Assembly: GCF_024582835.1 (NCBI RefSeq)
Contig: NZ_CP102097.1
Span: 1,178,001 to 1,242,000 of the forward strand
Reading direction: 5' to 3'
DNA length: 64,000 nucleotides
From: Vibrio japonicus
GTDB lineage: Bacteria; Pseudomonadota; Gammaproteobacteria; Enterobacterales; Vibrionaceae
Each line of letters opens with the position of its first letter. Position 1 is the stretch's first letter. Positions 45,114-54,825 of the stretch are shown here, in pieces. Position numbers and translations under genes: made by a program. Under the pieces are notes generated by a model that saw only the letters and a list, made by a program, of their open reading frames with translations, did not search any database and had not been told where the DNA came from.

Positions 45114-46073
45114 TTATCCAGCTTCTGGTGTTTTACATAGGGGCTGGGTTGGCTCTTCATATTGTGGGCAGCACGATGAAGCCGTTAATGCGGAGAATAA
45201 CCATTTTCGAAACAGCTTTACCGCAAGTTGGTTACTGCTTTCTGCGCGGGTTAACATGTAATGGTGACTTTGGCTGGACATGATCATAGGGTGAACAATA
45301 CTCAGTTTTCCTGCGTCGAGAGAGTTCTGTACCAGCACTCTTTTTACAAGTAAGAAGCCTGCGCCAGATTCTGCCATCTGAATCGCCAGACAAGAGCTGG
45401 AAGCTTCAAGTATTGCAGGCTTGAAGCTGGTTCCGAAGTCAGATAATTCAAACCACTCTTTCCATCCCTCTCTGTAACCCAGAGTGGTGATTCTCGGGTA
45501 GCTTTCGAAATGGTATATCGGGGCTGGCATAGGGTAATGGGTTAGCAACTCTTTGCTGCCAACAACTATCCACTCATCTTCAGTGATCTGTTCAACTTGT
45601 TTATCCAGCCAATTTCCATATCCGTTGAGTATTTCAATATCGGGCTCATTTTCACTTTCTTCTGGAATGGGAGTATTTGAGGGAATGATGCGGACTTTGA
45701 TATTGGGGTATTGACGGATGAAGTCGCCCAAACGTGGACATAACCAATTTTGTGCAAAACTGTATGTACTGCGAATTTGCAAAATGGTGGTGTTTTTGTT
45801 GCCAAATAATTCGTGAGTCTGGTTTGCGAGCGCATCAAACGTTGTGTTTAGTACAGGCAGGTACATGCGTCCTTCATCAGTAAGAGTGATTTTTCGTCCT
45901 TTCCTTACTAAAAGTTTCGCTTCCAGATACTCTTCTAACTGTTTTACCTGCTGGCTTACTGCTGCTTGAGTGACACATAACTCTTCTGCCGCACGCGTAA
46001 TACTTTGATGCCGTGCTGTCGCTTCAAAAGCCTTTAAAGCGTTTAAAGGCGGTATTCTTCTGTTCTTCTTCAC
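45114..46073 (-). CDS. LysR-family regulator of the phosphonate cluster (GcvA-like)
   Basis: A 319-residue LysR protein. N-terminal RRIPPLNALKAFEATARH and an HTH with SITRAAEELCVTQAAVSQQV are typical of the GcvA/AmpR subgroup, followed by a periplasmic-binding-like effector domain. It lies between the transporter genes and phnG, divergent from phnG (201 bp). The usual PhnF (GntR type) is absent, so this protein probably senses 2-aminoethylphosphonate or a pathway intermediate and controls both directions. The last ~20 residues are Cys-rich (ASSCCPQYEE), which is unusual. Confidence 0.88.
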   Translation of the reverse strand: MKKNRRIPPLNALKAFEATARHQSITRAAEELCVTQAAVSQQVKQLEEYLEAKLLVRKGRKITLTDEGRMYLPVLNTTFDALANQTHELFGNKNTTILQIRSTYSFAQNWLCPRLGDFIRQYPNIKVRIIPSNTPIPEESENEPDIEILNGYGNWLDKQVEQITEDEWIVVGSKELLTHYPMPAPIYHFESYPRITTLGYREGWKEWFELSDFGTSFKPAILEASSSCLAIQMAESGAGFLLVKRVLVQNSLDAGKLSIVHPMIMSSQSHHYMLTRAESSNQLAVKLFRKWLFSALTASSCCPQYEEPTQPLCKTPEAG

Positions 46074-46274
46074 ACTAAGACCTTGAATGACGGTTTATTG
46101 ATTAATCGAAGGGATAATTTTTAACGAATGAGTGTGACAGTTGTGTTTCTGGAAGAGGTGTTTTGGTGCGATTTTGCTTAGAAAATCTTATGAAAAACGG
46201 AAATTCTTCTCGATATTCGTCCTGAAGTTTTACCGATAGAGTTTGCATCAAGATAAACGACTAGGAACGCAAAG
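46074..46274. promoter_or_regulatory. divergent control region between LysR gene and phnG
   Basis: 201 bp that must hold both promoters. One PhoB-type half-site is present (TGACAG at about 46136-46141) but I see no second half-site at the required 11-bp spacing, so Pho control is not supported. AT-rich patches could be LysR contacts. Confidence 0.45.
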
Positions 46275-46736
46275 ATGCAAATCCGTCAGAACATAAGTCA
46301 CGAAGAACGTCAGCAGTGGATGAAAGAATTATCCCTTGCTCCGTTCGACCAACTATCAAAACTTTGGGAAGCCTTTTCAGATAAGCCTTCCTATAAATAT
46401 CTGAGAGCAACTGAAAGTGGCTTAGTTCAGGTGCGCGGCAAGCTGGGTAATACAGGTGACCGTTTTAACATGGGTGACATGACGATGACTCGCGCGTCTG
46501 TTGCTTTAGAAAATGGACTTAATGGATTCGCGTATGTTCAGGGACGCAATAAGCAGCATGCCGATATTGGTGCGGTGATTGATGCATTAATGCAAAGTGA
46601 TTTAGCTCCAACAGTTAATGAATTAATTCTAAGTCCATTAAATCAAGCACGAATTGAGCGTCGCCGTACTGAGACAGAACAGACACTTAAAACGAAAGTG
46701 GACTTCTTCACTCTGGTTCGTGGGGAGGACGAATAA
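46275..46736 (+). CDS. phnG: PhnG, C-P lyase core subunit
   Basis: A 153-residue protein (E. coli 150). Family text: RQQWMKELSLAPFDQL, YKYLRATESGLVQVRGKLG, FNMGDMTMTRASVAL and the late SPLNQARIERRRTETE. PhnG, with PhnH, PhnI and PhnJ, forms the GHIJ core complex. PhnGHI carry out the nucleosidase-type reaction that puts the phosphonate on ribose-5-triphosphate in place of adenine. First gene of phnGHIJKLMNP; its TAA overlaps the ATG of phnH. Confidence 0.95.
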   Translation: MQIRQNISHEERQQWMKELSLAPFDQLSKLWEAFSDKPSYKYLRATESGLVQVRGKLGNTGDRFNMGDMTMTRASVALENGLNGFAYVQGRNKQHADIGAVIDALMQSDLAPTVNELILSPLNQARIERRRTETEQTLKTKVDFFTLVRGEDE

Positions 46737-47350
46737 TGTCGACAAGTACATTAATTTCCGGTTTTGAAAATCCTGTATTAGACAGTCTGAGTAACTTTCG
46801 TCGGCTTTCGGATGTGATTGCGCGTCCGGGCAGGGTCGCTGAGTTACCGAAACTGATTGGTCCACAAGGCATATACAAAACAAGTTTCAGTTTTTTGCTG
46901 ACTTTATTAGATACCAAATCATCGCTTTATCTGAGTGATGAGTACCGCGTTGATTCAGTGACTAAAAACATCGCGTTTCACTGTAACTGCTCATGTGACG
47001 TTAACGCCAATAAGGCAGATTTTGCATTGGTTAACGGTGCGAATCCAATCGACCTAAATCAGTTCAATACGGGTACCGCTCGTGACCCGCACCAAAGCAC
47101 TTCTTTGGTCATCGAAGTAGATGCCATCGCTGCAAGTGCAGAAGAGAGTTTCGAAACCAAACTCTTACTGTCAGGTCCGGGTATTCAGAGTGAACAGACG
47201 GTGTCACTTAAAGGTCTGCATACCAGCTTTGTTGATTATCTAAGTCATCGTACACACGCATTCCCAACAGGTTTGGATATGTTCTTTATGACTGACGACA
47301 AAGTGATGGCCATTCCACGAACTACTCACGTAAAAGTTGCGGGGGCATAA
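46736..47350 (+). CDS. phnH: PhnH, C-P lyase core subunit
   Basis: A 204-residue protein (E. coli 194). It starts GFENPVLDSLSNFRRLSDVIARPG, close to the family's N-terminal signature (given here over two segments, GFENPVLDSLSNFRRL and SDVIARPGRVAEL), and contains GTARDPHQSTSLVIEV and PTGLDMFFMTD. It has a pyridoxal-transferase-like fold without the cofactor. It forms part of the PhnGHIJ complex. The start is coupled to phnG (TAATG). Confidence 0.95.
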   Translation: MSTSTLISGFENPVLDSLSNFRRLSDVIARPGRVAELPKLIGPQGIYKTSFSFLLTLLDTKSSLYLSDEYRVDSVTKNIAFHCNCSCDVNANKADFALVNGANPIDLNQFNTGTARDPHQSTSLVIEVDAIAASAEESFETKLLLSGPGIQSEQTVSLKGLHTSFVDYLSHRTHAFPTGLDMFFMTDDKVMAIPRTTHVKVAGA

Positions 47351-47352
47351 AC

Positions 47353-48456
47353 ATGTATGTAGCAGTAAAAGGCGGCGAAAATGCCATTAATGCCGCGCAT
47401 CAATTATTGGAAACCAAGCGCCGTGGCGATACATCCGTTACAGAGCTGACAGTAGAGCAGATACAGCAACAGATGCCTCTGGCGGTTGACCGTATTATGA
47501 ATGAAGGTGGCATTTACGACCGTGAATTAGCGGCTCTGGCATTAAAGCAAGCCAGTGGCGATATGATTGAAGCTATCTTCCTGCTTCGAGCTTTTCGTAC
47601 TACATTGCCACGTTTTGGCTCTGCGCTTGCTGTGGATACGCAGCAGATGCAAATTGAACGCCGCGTGTCTGCAACCTTTAAAGATCTTCCTGGTGGTCAG
47701 ATCCTTGGCCCAACCTACGATTATACTCACCGTTTACTGGATTTTTCGCTATTAGCCGGTTGCCCTGAGAACGCAGAAAAGATTAAGCAGCAAAGTGAAA
47801 CTGTTGAATTAAAACCAGCAACGCCAGACTCACTGCAATGTGCCAACGCATTCGACTGGATTGCAAAAGCGGGCTTATTGGTTGAAGAAGAAGATTCCGG
47901 TGCTGAACCGTTTGATTTGACCGAATCCCCCTTGGAATTCCCAGCTTCTCGTAGCACACGTATGCAAAACCTGATCCGTGGTGATGAAGGCTTTCTTATT
48001 GGCATCGCTTACTCAGTGATCCGTGGTTACGGTGATTCACACCCGTTCTGTGGCGAAATGCGTACTGGTCTCAGCGAAATCAGTTTTGTACCCGAAGAGC
48101 TGGGCTTTGAAGTTTGTATTGGTGAAATTCAATTAACTGAATGTCAGATGATTAACGGTTATTCATCATCACAAAAAGAGCCGAAATTTACCCGAGGTTA
48201 CGGTCTGACATTTGGTCGAGCAGAGACCAAAGCGTTAGCGGTCGCACTGGTTGATCGTTCTCTCCAAGCGAAAGACTACGGTGAAGAGGCCTCATCACCC
48301 GCACAGAACGAAGAGTTCATTCTTTATCACAGTGACATTATCGATGCGGTTGGTTTCGTTTCTCATTTTAGATTGCCGCATTACGTCGACTTCCAGTCAG
48401 AACTCCACATGCTACGCGAAATGCATGCCAAGCAGTCGGTTAAAAAGGAACAATAA
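47353..48456 (+). CDS. phnI: PhnI, C-P lyase core subunit (nucleosidase)
   Basis: A 367-residue protein (E. coli 354). Signatures: MYVAVKGGENAINAAHQLL, QIQQQMPLAVDRIMNEGG, LRAFRTTLPRFG, RRVSATFKDLPGGQILGPTYDYTHRLLDF (in parts) and GYGDSHPFCGEMRTG. PhnI is the purine-nucleosidase-like catalyst that displaces adenine from (Mg)ATP for the phosphonate. It follows phnH by 2 bp. Confidence 0.95.
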   Translation: MYVAVKGGENAINAAHQLLETKRRGDTSVTELTVEQIQQQMPLAVDRIMNEGGIYDRELAALALKQASGDMIEAIFLLRAFRTTLPRFGSALAVDTQQMQIERRVSATFKDLPGGQILGPTYDYTHRLLDFSLLAGCPENAEKIKQQSETVELKPATPDSLQCANAFDWIAKAGLLVEEEDSGAEPFDLTESPLEFPASRSTRMQNLIRGDEGFLIGIAYSVIRGYGDSHPFCGEMRTGLSEISFVPEELGFEVCIGEIQLTECQMINGYSSSQKEPKFTRGYGLTFGRAETKALAVALVDRSLQAKDYGEEASSPAQNEEFILYHSDIIDAVGFVSHFRLPHYVDFQSELHMLREMHAKQSVKKEQ

Positions 48457-48458
48457 CC

Positions 48459-49346
48459 ATGAACGACACTTATAACTACGGCTATTTGGATGAGTCGACT
48501 AAGCGAATGATCCGTCGCTCGATTTTAAAAGCCATTGCGATTCCTGGTTACCAAGTCCCATTTGGTGGGCGCGAAATGCCGATGCCATATGGCTGGGGTA
48601 CTGGTGGTATACAGCTTACTGCAACGTTGATTAGCCCGGACGACACACTAAAAGTGATTGACCAGGGTGCGGATGATACAACCAACGCCGTTAGTATTCG
48701 TCAGTTTTTTCGCAAAGTCGCAGATGCGAAAACGACCGAAGTCACAACTGATGCAACCATCATTCAGACGCGGCACCGTATCCCGGAAACGCCGTTAACT
48801 GAAAATCAGATCATGGTTTATCAGGTACCAATTCCTGAGCCAATGCGCTTTATCGAGCCTAGCGAAGTGGAAACAAAGACCATGCATGCGCTGGAGGAGT
48901 ACGGTGTGATGCGAGTGAAGCTATATGAAGATATTGCCCGATTTGGACAAATCGCGACGAGTTATGACTATCCAGTAATAGTGAATGATCGTTACTTAAC
49001 TAACCCGTCTCCAATTCCAAAATTTGATAACCCGAAAATGCACATGAATCCTGCGCTGCAATTGTTTGGCGCTGGTCGTGAAAAACGTATTCATGCCATT
49101 CCTCCTTACACTAAGGTTGAGAGTTTGGACTTTGATGACCATCCGTTTGAAATTCAGCAATGGGAAGAGTCGTGCGCGATTTGTGGTTCACACGATAGTT
49201 TCCTTGATGAAGTTGTAATCGACGAAGAGGGCAATCGCACCTTTATCTGTTCAGATACCGACTACTGCCGTCAAAACCTTGAGAAACAAGGTAAAGAAAA
49301 TGTCGATTTTGTGGCATTTCAGAAACAACAATCAGGAGCTGAATAA
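48459..49346 (+). CDS. phnJ: PhnJ, radical-SAM carbon-phosphorus lyase
   Basis: A 295-residue enzyme (E. coli 281) that cleaves the C-P bond of ribose-1-phosphonate-5-phosphate, giving a cyclic ribose phosphate and the alkane. The four functional cysteines are present with E. coli spacing: Cys239 and Cys242 (SCAICGS), Cys264 and Cys270 (FICSDTDYC), i.e. three iron-sulfur ligands plus the thiyl-radical Cys. The radical Gly is Gly30 in AIPGYQVPFGG (Gly32 in E. coli). The conserved REMPMPYGWGTGG follows. It is 2 bp after phnI. Confidence 0.97.
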   Translation: MNDTYNYGYLDESTKRMIRRSILKAIAIPGYQVPFGGREMPMPYGWGTGGIQLTATLISPDDTLKVIDQGADDTTNAVSIRQFFRKVADAKTTEVTTDATIIQTRHRIPETPLTENQIMVYQVPIPEPMRFIEPSEVETKTMHALEEYGVMRVKLYEDIARFGQIATSYDYPVIVNDRYLTNPSPIPKFDNPKMHMNPALQLFGAGREKRIHAIPPYTKVESLDFDDHPFEIQQWEESCAICGSHDSFLDEVVIDEEGNRTFICSDTDYCRQNLEKQGKENVDFVAFQKQQSGAE

Positions 49347-49348
49347 AC

Positions 49349-50131
49349 ATGCTGTACCTCGATGAAAAACCGATTCTTGAAGCAAAGAACGTTTCCAAAC
49401 TGTACGCAGAAAATAAAGGCTGCCAAAAAGTCAATTTCGAGCTTTATGCCGGTGAGGTACTTGGCATTGTCGGCGAATCAGGATCTGGCAAGTCAACCCT
49501 TTTGAAACTGCTATCAGGTCAGCTGGAGTCCGATGCAGGTGAAGTGCTGTATATCGATCGCGAAGCCAATTTGCATTCCTTGTTCGAAATGCCTGTCAGC
49601 AATCAACGTAAGCTGCTTCGTACTGAATGGGGTGTTGTTCACCAGCACCCAAGCGATGGTCTGCGCATGAACATTTCTGCTGGCGGTAATATTGGCGAGC
49701 GTTTAATGGCTATTGGTGAACGTCACTACGGCGATATTCGTCAAGAGAGTATTGAGTGGATGGCTTCGGTTGAGCTGGCTGCTGACCGTGTCGATGATAA
49801 ACCGTCGCAGTTCTCCGGCGGTATGCAGCAACGTCTGCAAATCGCGAAAAACCTAGTGACTAAACCGCGTCTGGTATTTATGGATGAGCCGACAGGCGGT
49901 CTGGATGTTTCTGTTCAGGCAAAGTTCTTGGATTTACTACGCCGTTTGGTGATTGAGCTGAAAGTCGCGGTGATTTTCGTTACCCACGATCTGGGTGTCG
50001 CTCGCTTATTAGCGGACCGTTTATTGGTGATGCGTCGCAGTGAAGTAGTAGAGCAGGGGCTAACCGATCAGATTCTGGACGATCCACAACATGCGTATAC
50101 CCAGCTTCTGGTTTCTTCAATCGTAAGGTAA
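49349..50131 (+). CDS. phnK: PhnK, ABC-type ATPase of C-P lyase complex
   Basis: A 260-residue ATPase (E. coli 252). Walker [10 protein letters not shown], signature [13 protein letters not shown], Walker [13 protein letters not shown] and H-loop [12 protein letters not shown]. PhnK binds the PhnJ face of the GHIJ core and is not a transporter component, although it resembles oligopeptide-transporter ATPases. It follows phnJ by 2 bp. Confidence 0.94.
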   Translation: MLYLDEKPILEAKNVSKLYAENKGCQKVNFELYAGEVLGIVGESGSGKSTLLKLLSGQLESDAGEVLYIDREANLHSLFEMPVSNQRKLLRTEWGVVHQHPSDGLRMNISAGGNIGERLMAIGERHYGDIRQESIEWMASVELAADRVDDKPSQFSGGMQQRLQIAKNLVTKPRLVFMDEPTGGLDVSVQAKFLDLLRRLVIELKVAVIFVTHDLGVARLLADRLLVMRRSEVVEQGLTDQILDDPQHAYTQLLVSSIVR

Positions 50132-50138
50132 TTCAAAC

Positions 50139-50843
50139 ATGGAAATGATATCAGCAAAAAATGTCTCTAAGACGTTTGTTCTGCACAACCAAAATGGCGT
50201 TGAGTTACCGGTTCTAAAAGGCGCGGATCTCTCAGTGAACTCCGGTGAGTGTGTCATTTTACATGGCCACTCAGGTTCCGGGAAAAGTACGTTTTTACGC
50301 TCGCTGTATGGCAACTACAAAGTTGATTCAGGTTCGATCTGTATTCGTTATGGCGAGCAAAAAAATGAAAGCATTGATTTGGTTAAGGCAACGCCGCGTC
50401 AAATCGTGCAGCTAAGACAACAGACATTAGGCTATGTAAGCCAATTTCTTTCTGTAATTCCTAGGGTTTCTGCCATTAATGTGGTGATGGAACCGCTATT
50501 AAGTAAAGGCGTCAGCTTTGATGAGTGCTACGAAAAAGCAGCGCACCTATTAACGCGCTTAAATGTTCCTGAGCACTTGTGGCAACTGGCTCCAGCAACC
50601 TTCTCTGGCGGTGAGCAACAGCGCGTCAATATTGCTCGCGGTTTCATTATGGATTACCCGATTCTGTTGTTGGATGAACCAACCGCATCGCTGGATAAAA
50701 CCAATAGTGAAGTGGTCATCGATCTTATTCAACAAGCTAAAAATAAAGGCGCTGCCATCGTGGGCATCTTCCATGACCCGTACGCTCGTGATGCGGTAGC
50801 AGACCGCCTACACAATATGAATTCAAAGGAAGTACAAATATGA
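50139..50843 (+). CDS. phnL: PhnL, ABC-type ATPase of C-P lyase complex
   Basis: A 234-residue ATPase (E. coli 226). Walker [10 protein letters not shown], signature [15 protein letters not shown], Walker [14 protein letters not shown] and H-loop VGIFHD. PhnL joins PhnK on the GHIJ complex and is needed for phosphonate breakdown in vivo. Its stop overlaps the phnM start by 4 bp (ATGA). Confidence 0.94.
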   Translation: MEMISAKNVSKTFVLHNQNGVELPVLKGADLSVNSGECVILHGHSGSGKSTFLRSLYGNYKVDSGSICIRYGEQKNESIDLVKATPRQIVQLRQQTLGYVSQFLSVIPRVSAINVVMEPLLSKGVSFDECYEKAAHLLTRLNVPEHLWQLAPATFSGGEQQRVNIARGFIMDYPILLLDEPTASLDKTNSEVVIDLIQQAKNKGAAIVGIFHDPYARDAVADRLHNMNSKEVQI

Positions 50844-51970
50844 TTTTTACCAACGCAAAACTGGTACTAAGTAACGAAGTCGTCGAGGGTACGCTTTACG
50901 TTGAAGATGGCAAAATCGTTAACATTGTGAAAGAAAAGAGTACAGACCCAGAAGCAATTGATTGTCACGGAGACTACATCATTCCGGGCTTGGTAGAGCT
51001 ACATACAGATCACATGGAAAAGTACTTTTCTCCGCGCCCGAATGCTGCATGGCCTGAACGTTCTGCACTGACTGCATTTGATGGCATTTGCGCGGCAAGT
51101 GGTATCACGACAGTGCTTGATGCGGTGACGGTGGGGTACGTTAACGACGGTGGAACACGTTTAGCTAACTTATCTCGTATGGTGAAAGCCGTGAGAGATG
51201 CGAAAGATTTTCGCTGCCGTGTTGACCACATGCTGCACTTACGTTGTGAAGTGCCGAATGAATCAACCGTTCCTCTGTTTAAGGAGTTGTTTGAACCAGA
51301 AGTGGTGAAGTTGGTTTCGATTATGGATCACTCGCCAGGTCAACGCCAGTTCCCAACGCTTGAGCAATATCGTTCTTACTACCAACAAAAGTACGGTTGG
51401 GACGATCAGAAAATGGAAGCGTTTGAAGCAGAGCAAACCAAGCAAGCTCGTTTGTATTCAGCAGTAAACCGCAGAGCGATTGTTGAAAAATGCCGTAGCG
51501 CGGGCATTCCAATGGCATCACATGATGATGGTTTAGAAGAGCATGTCACGGAATCGAAAAAGGACGGGATGGTCGTTGCGGAGTTCCCGACGACATTAAC
51601 CGCAGCAAAAGCTTCTCATGAGCAAGGCCTAAAAGTATTGATGGGCGCACCCAATGTGGTCCGTGGAGGCTCTCACTCTGGCAACATTGCGGCCCATAAA
51701 CTGGCTGAATTGGGTGTGTTGGATATTCTGTCATCGGATTATTATCCAGCAAGTTTGCTGCAAGCGGCATTTAAGATTGAGTCGCTAGAAAATGATTATG
51801 ACCTGCCAAAAGCGATTGCTTTGGTTACAACAAATCCAGCTGAAGCTTTAGGGTTAAAAGACCGTGGCCTGCTAGAAACCGGGCGTATTGCTGATTTAGT
51901 CCGTGTTGAAGTAGATCGTGACTTTCCAATCGTGAAGCAGGTTTACAAAAATGGTCAGTTGATCTTCTAG
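50840..51970 (+). CDS. phnM: PhnM, phosphonate-ribosyl triphosphate pyrophosphohydrolase
   Basis: A 376-residue amidohydrolase (E. coli 378). It removes pyrophosphate from alpha-D-ribose-1-phosphonate-5-triphosphate. Metal-site motifs: [43 protein letters not shown] and [12 protein letters not shown]. The start overlaps phnL; phnN follows immediately. Confidence 0.95.
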   Translation: MIFTNAKLVLSNEVVEGTLYVEDGKIVNIVKEKSTDPEAIDCHGDYIIPGLVELHTDHMEKYFSPRPNAAWPERSALTAFDGICAASGITTVLDAVTVGYVNDGGTRLANLSRMVKAVRDAKDFRCRVDHMLHLRCEVPNESTVPLFKELFEPEVVKLVSIMDHSPGQRQFPTLEQYRSYYQQKYGWDDQKMEAFEAEQTKQARLYSAVNRRAIVEKCRSAGIPMASHDDGLEEHVTESKKDGMVVAEFPTTLTAAKASHEQGLKVLMGAPNVVRGGSHSGNIAAHKLAELGVLDILSSDYYPASLLQAAFKIESLENDYDLPKAIALVTTNPAEALGLKDRGLLETGRIADLVRVEVDRDFPIVKQVYKNGQLIF

Positions 51971-51979
51971 GTGAAACGA

Positions 51980-52528
51980 ATGGCAAAATTGTTTTACGTT
52001 ATCGGCCCCTCAGGGGCCGGTAAAGACAGCGTTATCAACCAGCTCAAACAGGAAAAAATGCGTAATTTAGTGTTTGCGCACCGTTACATCACCCGTAGAG
52101 CGGATGCTGGTGGGGAGAATTATATTGAGCTCAGTAACTACGAATTTGAACTTCGTCACTCATTAAGCTTATTCTCGATGAGCTGGCAAGCTAATAACCA
52201 TTACTATGCTGTTGGTTGTGAGCTAGACGCATGGCTCGATCAAGGCTTGGATGTTGTCGTTAATGGCTCGCGTGGTTACTTAGACCAAGCGCTTGCGCGT
52301 TACGGGAGCCGGCTCGTTCCTGTTGTTATTGACATAAAAAATCAAGAGTTAGAAAAACGCTTAAAGAAACGTGGTCGAGAGAGTGAGGCCGTTATCGAGC
52401 AACGACTACAAAGAGCAGACGAGTTCCGTTCGATATGTTTACCGAACAATGCCCTAGTGCTTGATAACAGCGGTGCTCTTAAAGCTACGGTCGATCAGTT
52501 TCTGCAAACGTTTATGGTGACAGAATGA
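51980..52528 (+). CDS. phnN: PhnN, ribose 1,5-bisphosphate phosphokinase
   Basis: A 182-residue kinase (E. coli 185) that makes PRPP from ribose 1,5-bisphosphate with ATP. Walker A GPSGAGKDS (~8-16), RYITRRADAGGENYIEL and the guanylate-kinase-like end RADEFRSICLPNNALVLDNSG. The frame is open from a GTG at 51971, but ATG 51980 with AGGTGA upstream matches E. coli PhnN. It overlaps phnP by 4 bp. Confidence 0.94.
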   Translation: MAKLFYVIGPSGAGKDSVINQLKQEKMRNLVFAHRYITRRADAGGENYIELSNYEFELRHSLSLFSMSWQANNHYYAVGCELDAWLDQGLDVVVNGSRGYLDQALARYGSRLVPVVIDIKNQELEKRLKKRGRESEAVIEQRLQRADEFRSICLPNNALVLDNSGALKATVDQFLQTFMVTE

Positions 52529-53313
52529 AATTCACCTTACTCGGGACAGGTAATGGCGCGATGTTGCCTGTCTATGGGTGCGACTGCAAAGCCTGTACCC
52601 GTGCAAGCGAAAACCCTCAATATCAACGCAATAAAACGTCAGCGATGCTCGAGCATAAAGGTAAGACCTTATTGATTGATGCAAACTTACCAGACCTCTT
52701 GCAGCGCTTTCCCTCAGGCAGCATTGATAGAATCCTATTGACGCATTACCATATCGATCATGTACAAAGCCTGTTTGACCTCAGAGAAGGCATCGGAGTC
52801 TCCATCCCCGTTTACGGTCCATACGACGAACATGGTTGCGACAATCTCTATAAACATCCGGGCATATTAAAATTTCAGCCACCTTTTGCACCTTTCCAAA
52901 CATTCGAATGGCAGGAAATTTCAATTACTGCTATTCCTCTGAACCACTCGAGAGCCTGTTTAGGCTATGTGTTTCATTGGTGTGGTATACGCATTGCCTA
53001 TTTAACAGATACCTATGGCCTCAATGAATCGGCGACTCTGTGGTTTCAGGATAATCCCGTTGAATGGATGTTTATTGATTGTGGCTATGCGCCTTTAGAT
53101 GTGCGTGGAAACATAACAACAAATAACCACAGTACATTTGAACAAATCGAAGATATTCAACGACGATGTAAACCTAAGTATCTGCGTTTGCTGCATATTA
53201 GTCATACCTTTGAAACATGGGCAATGGAGACTAGCGCCTATTTTTCTGATTCCTTAGATATGGCACATGATGGTCTTTCGATTGAGTATTCAGGCATGCA
53301 AATCAATGATTAG
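52525..53313 (+). CDS. phnP: PhnP, 5-phosphoribosyl 1,2-cyclic phosphate phosphodiesterase
   Basis: A 262-residue metallo-beta-lactamase-fold enzyme (E. coli 252). It opens the cyclic ribose phosphate made by PhnJ to ribose 1,5-bisphosphate, the substrate of PhnN. The zinc-site motif LTHYHIDHVQS (HxHxDH) lies near residue 75, with later His in LNHSRAC, LTDTYG and LLHISHTFETW. The N-terminal YGCDCKACTRA is the family's structural zinc loop. No phnO precedes it. It closes the lyase gene run; a weak palindrome (AAACCAGCTGGTTT) follows the stop. Confidence 0.94.
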   Translation: MKFTLLGTGNGAMLPVYGCDCKACTRASENPQYQRNKTSAMLEHKGKTLLIDANLPDLLQRFPSGSIDRILLTHYHIDHVQSLFDLREGIGVSIPVYGPYDEHGCDNLYKHPGILKFQPPFAPFQTFEWQEISITAIPLNHSRACLGYVFHWCGIRIAYLTDTYGLNESATLWFQDNPVEWMFIDCGYAPLDVRGNITTNNHSTFEQIEDIQRRCKPKYLRLLHISHTFETWAMETSAYFSDSLDMAHDGLSIEYSGMQIND

Positions 53314-53431
53314 AAAAACCAGCTGGTTTCCTAATTATTTCTAAAGCGTCGTACTCATTTAGACAACATTTGCTAAGTAAAGTAACTCACGTTCTACAAC
53401 TTGATACAGATATTCCCCAAGGAAATTAAAA

Positions 53432-54448
53432 ATGGACTACAAAATCAAAACTGCTGCTTTATTGCTTGCTTTAGCTGCTCCAATGGCAAATGCTGCAACG
53501 GAATTAACCGTGTACACCGCGATAGAGTCAGATCAACTTAGCCAATATAAGAAAGCATTTGAATCTCAATACCCAGATATTGAGATTAAGTGGGTACGTG
53601 ATTCAACCGGTATTATGACGGCAAAAATTCTGGCTGAAAAAGACAACCCACAAGCAGATGTAGTATGGGGACTTTCGGCGACCAGCATGATGGTTTTTGA
53701 CAACTTAGATATGCTACAAGCTTATAAACCAAAAGGCAGTGAATCACTCTACGAGAGTTTCCGTGATATGCGTGAGCAGCCTACATGGGTTGGTATGGAT
53801 GCTTGGATTGCGGGGATCTGTGTAAATACCATTGAACTTGAAAAGAACAATTTAGAAATGCCTAAGTCGTGGGCAGACCTAACCAAACCTGAGTACAAAG
53901 GTCATATTGTGATGCCTAACCCAAGTTCTTCAGGTACGGGCTTCCTAGATGTTTCAGCTTGGCTGCAACTGTTTGGTGAAGATCAAGGTTGGAGTTACAT
54001 GGATAAACTTCATAAGAACATCGCTCGTTATACTCACTCTGGCTCTCAGCCATGTCACCTAGCTGCGACAGGTGAAACAACCATGGGTGTTTCATTTGCA
54101 TTCCGCGGAGCTAAGCTGAAAAAACAAAAAGCACCGATAGATTTAGTATTCCCAACAGAAGGTATTGGTTGGGATATGGAAGCTGCTGCGATTGTAAAAG
54201 GTACGGACAAGTTGGAAGCTGCTCAGAAACTGATGGATTTCGCAGTGAGTAAGGAAGCTAACAAGCTTTACAATGCATCGTATGCGGTAGTTGCACTTCC
54301 AGGTATTGCAAAACCAATCGAGCATTACCCAGAAAAACCTGAAGCAATGATGATTAAGAATAACTTCAAGTGGGCAGCAGCAAATCGCGACTCAATTTTG
54401 AAGGAATGGATTAATCGTTACGATAGCAAGTCAGATGCTAAAAATTAA
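53432..54448 (+). CDS. phnS: 2-aminoethylphosphonate-binding periplasmic protein
   Basis: A 338-residue precursor. Signal peptide MDYKIKTAALLLALAAPMANA with a cleavable AxA end, then a type II periplasmic-binding protein of the Fe3+/2-AEP group: ELTVYTAIESDQLSQYKKAF, PQADVVWGLSATSM, PNPSSSGTGFLDVSAWL and GIGWDMEAAAIVKG. It captures the phosphonate for the permease/ATPase encoded on the other side of the regulator. It lies 118 bp after phnP with a good ribosome site (AAGGAAA) and may be read by the phn operon promoter or its own. A terminator follows. Confidence 0.9.
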   Translation: MDYKIKTAALLLALAAPMANAATELTVYTAIESDQLSQYKKAFESQYPDIEIKWVRDSTGIMTAKILAEKDNPQADVVWGLSATSMMVFDNLDMLQAYKPKGSESLYESFRDMREQPTWVGMDAWIAGICVNTIELEKNNLEMPKSWADLTKPEYKGHIVMPNPSSSGTGFLDVSAWLQLFGEDQGWSYMDKLHKNIARYTHSGSQPCHLAATGETTMGVSFAFRGAKLKKQKAPIDLVFPTEGIGWDMEAAAIVKGTDKLEAAQKLMDFAVSKEANKLYNASYAVVALPGIAKPIEHYPEKPEAMMIKNNFKWAAANRDSILKEWINRYDSKSDAKN

Positions 54449-54485
54449 CAGTTAGTAATAACATGAAATAAGTTTATTTCTATAT

Positions 54486-54520
54486 AGGGGCTGCATCTTC
54501 AATGTGGCCCTTTATTTTTA
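54486..54520 (+). terminator. rho-independent terminator after phnS
   Basis: Stem AGGGGCTGCAT/ATGTGGCCCTT (11 pairs including G-U) with a 5-base loop and a TATTTTTA tail, 38 bp after the stop. Confidence 0.75.
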
Positions 54521-54825
54521 TCTTCATCAAAAGAGATACAAATAACTTTATCCATACTTTAAATAATTCATTGAATGCTAATTTAGTAAAGTTACTAACA
54601 CAGAAATATCCAATATAGAGCCTGTTTCTTTGGTTGGCTTACTCTTGTCCAGTTTAGTGTTATCTCTAAGTTGTAATTCAGTTAGTCAACGGCGTTTGAC
54701 TAAATTTTCTAATCAATATTGCTTGTGGCAACAAAAAATAGGGCTTTCCACTTACTACTCCAAAAAATATTCTCTTTTGCGACACCAGATGTCGCGCTTG
54801 CATTTAGTCTCAGTTCATCAGAGTG

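Noticed and set aside
46128..46146. Pho box upstream of phnG
   Set aside because: Only a single TGACAG half-site. The second half-site at 11-bp spacing is missing.
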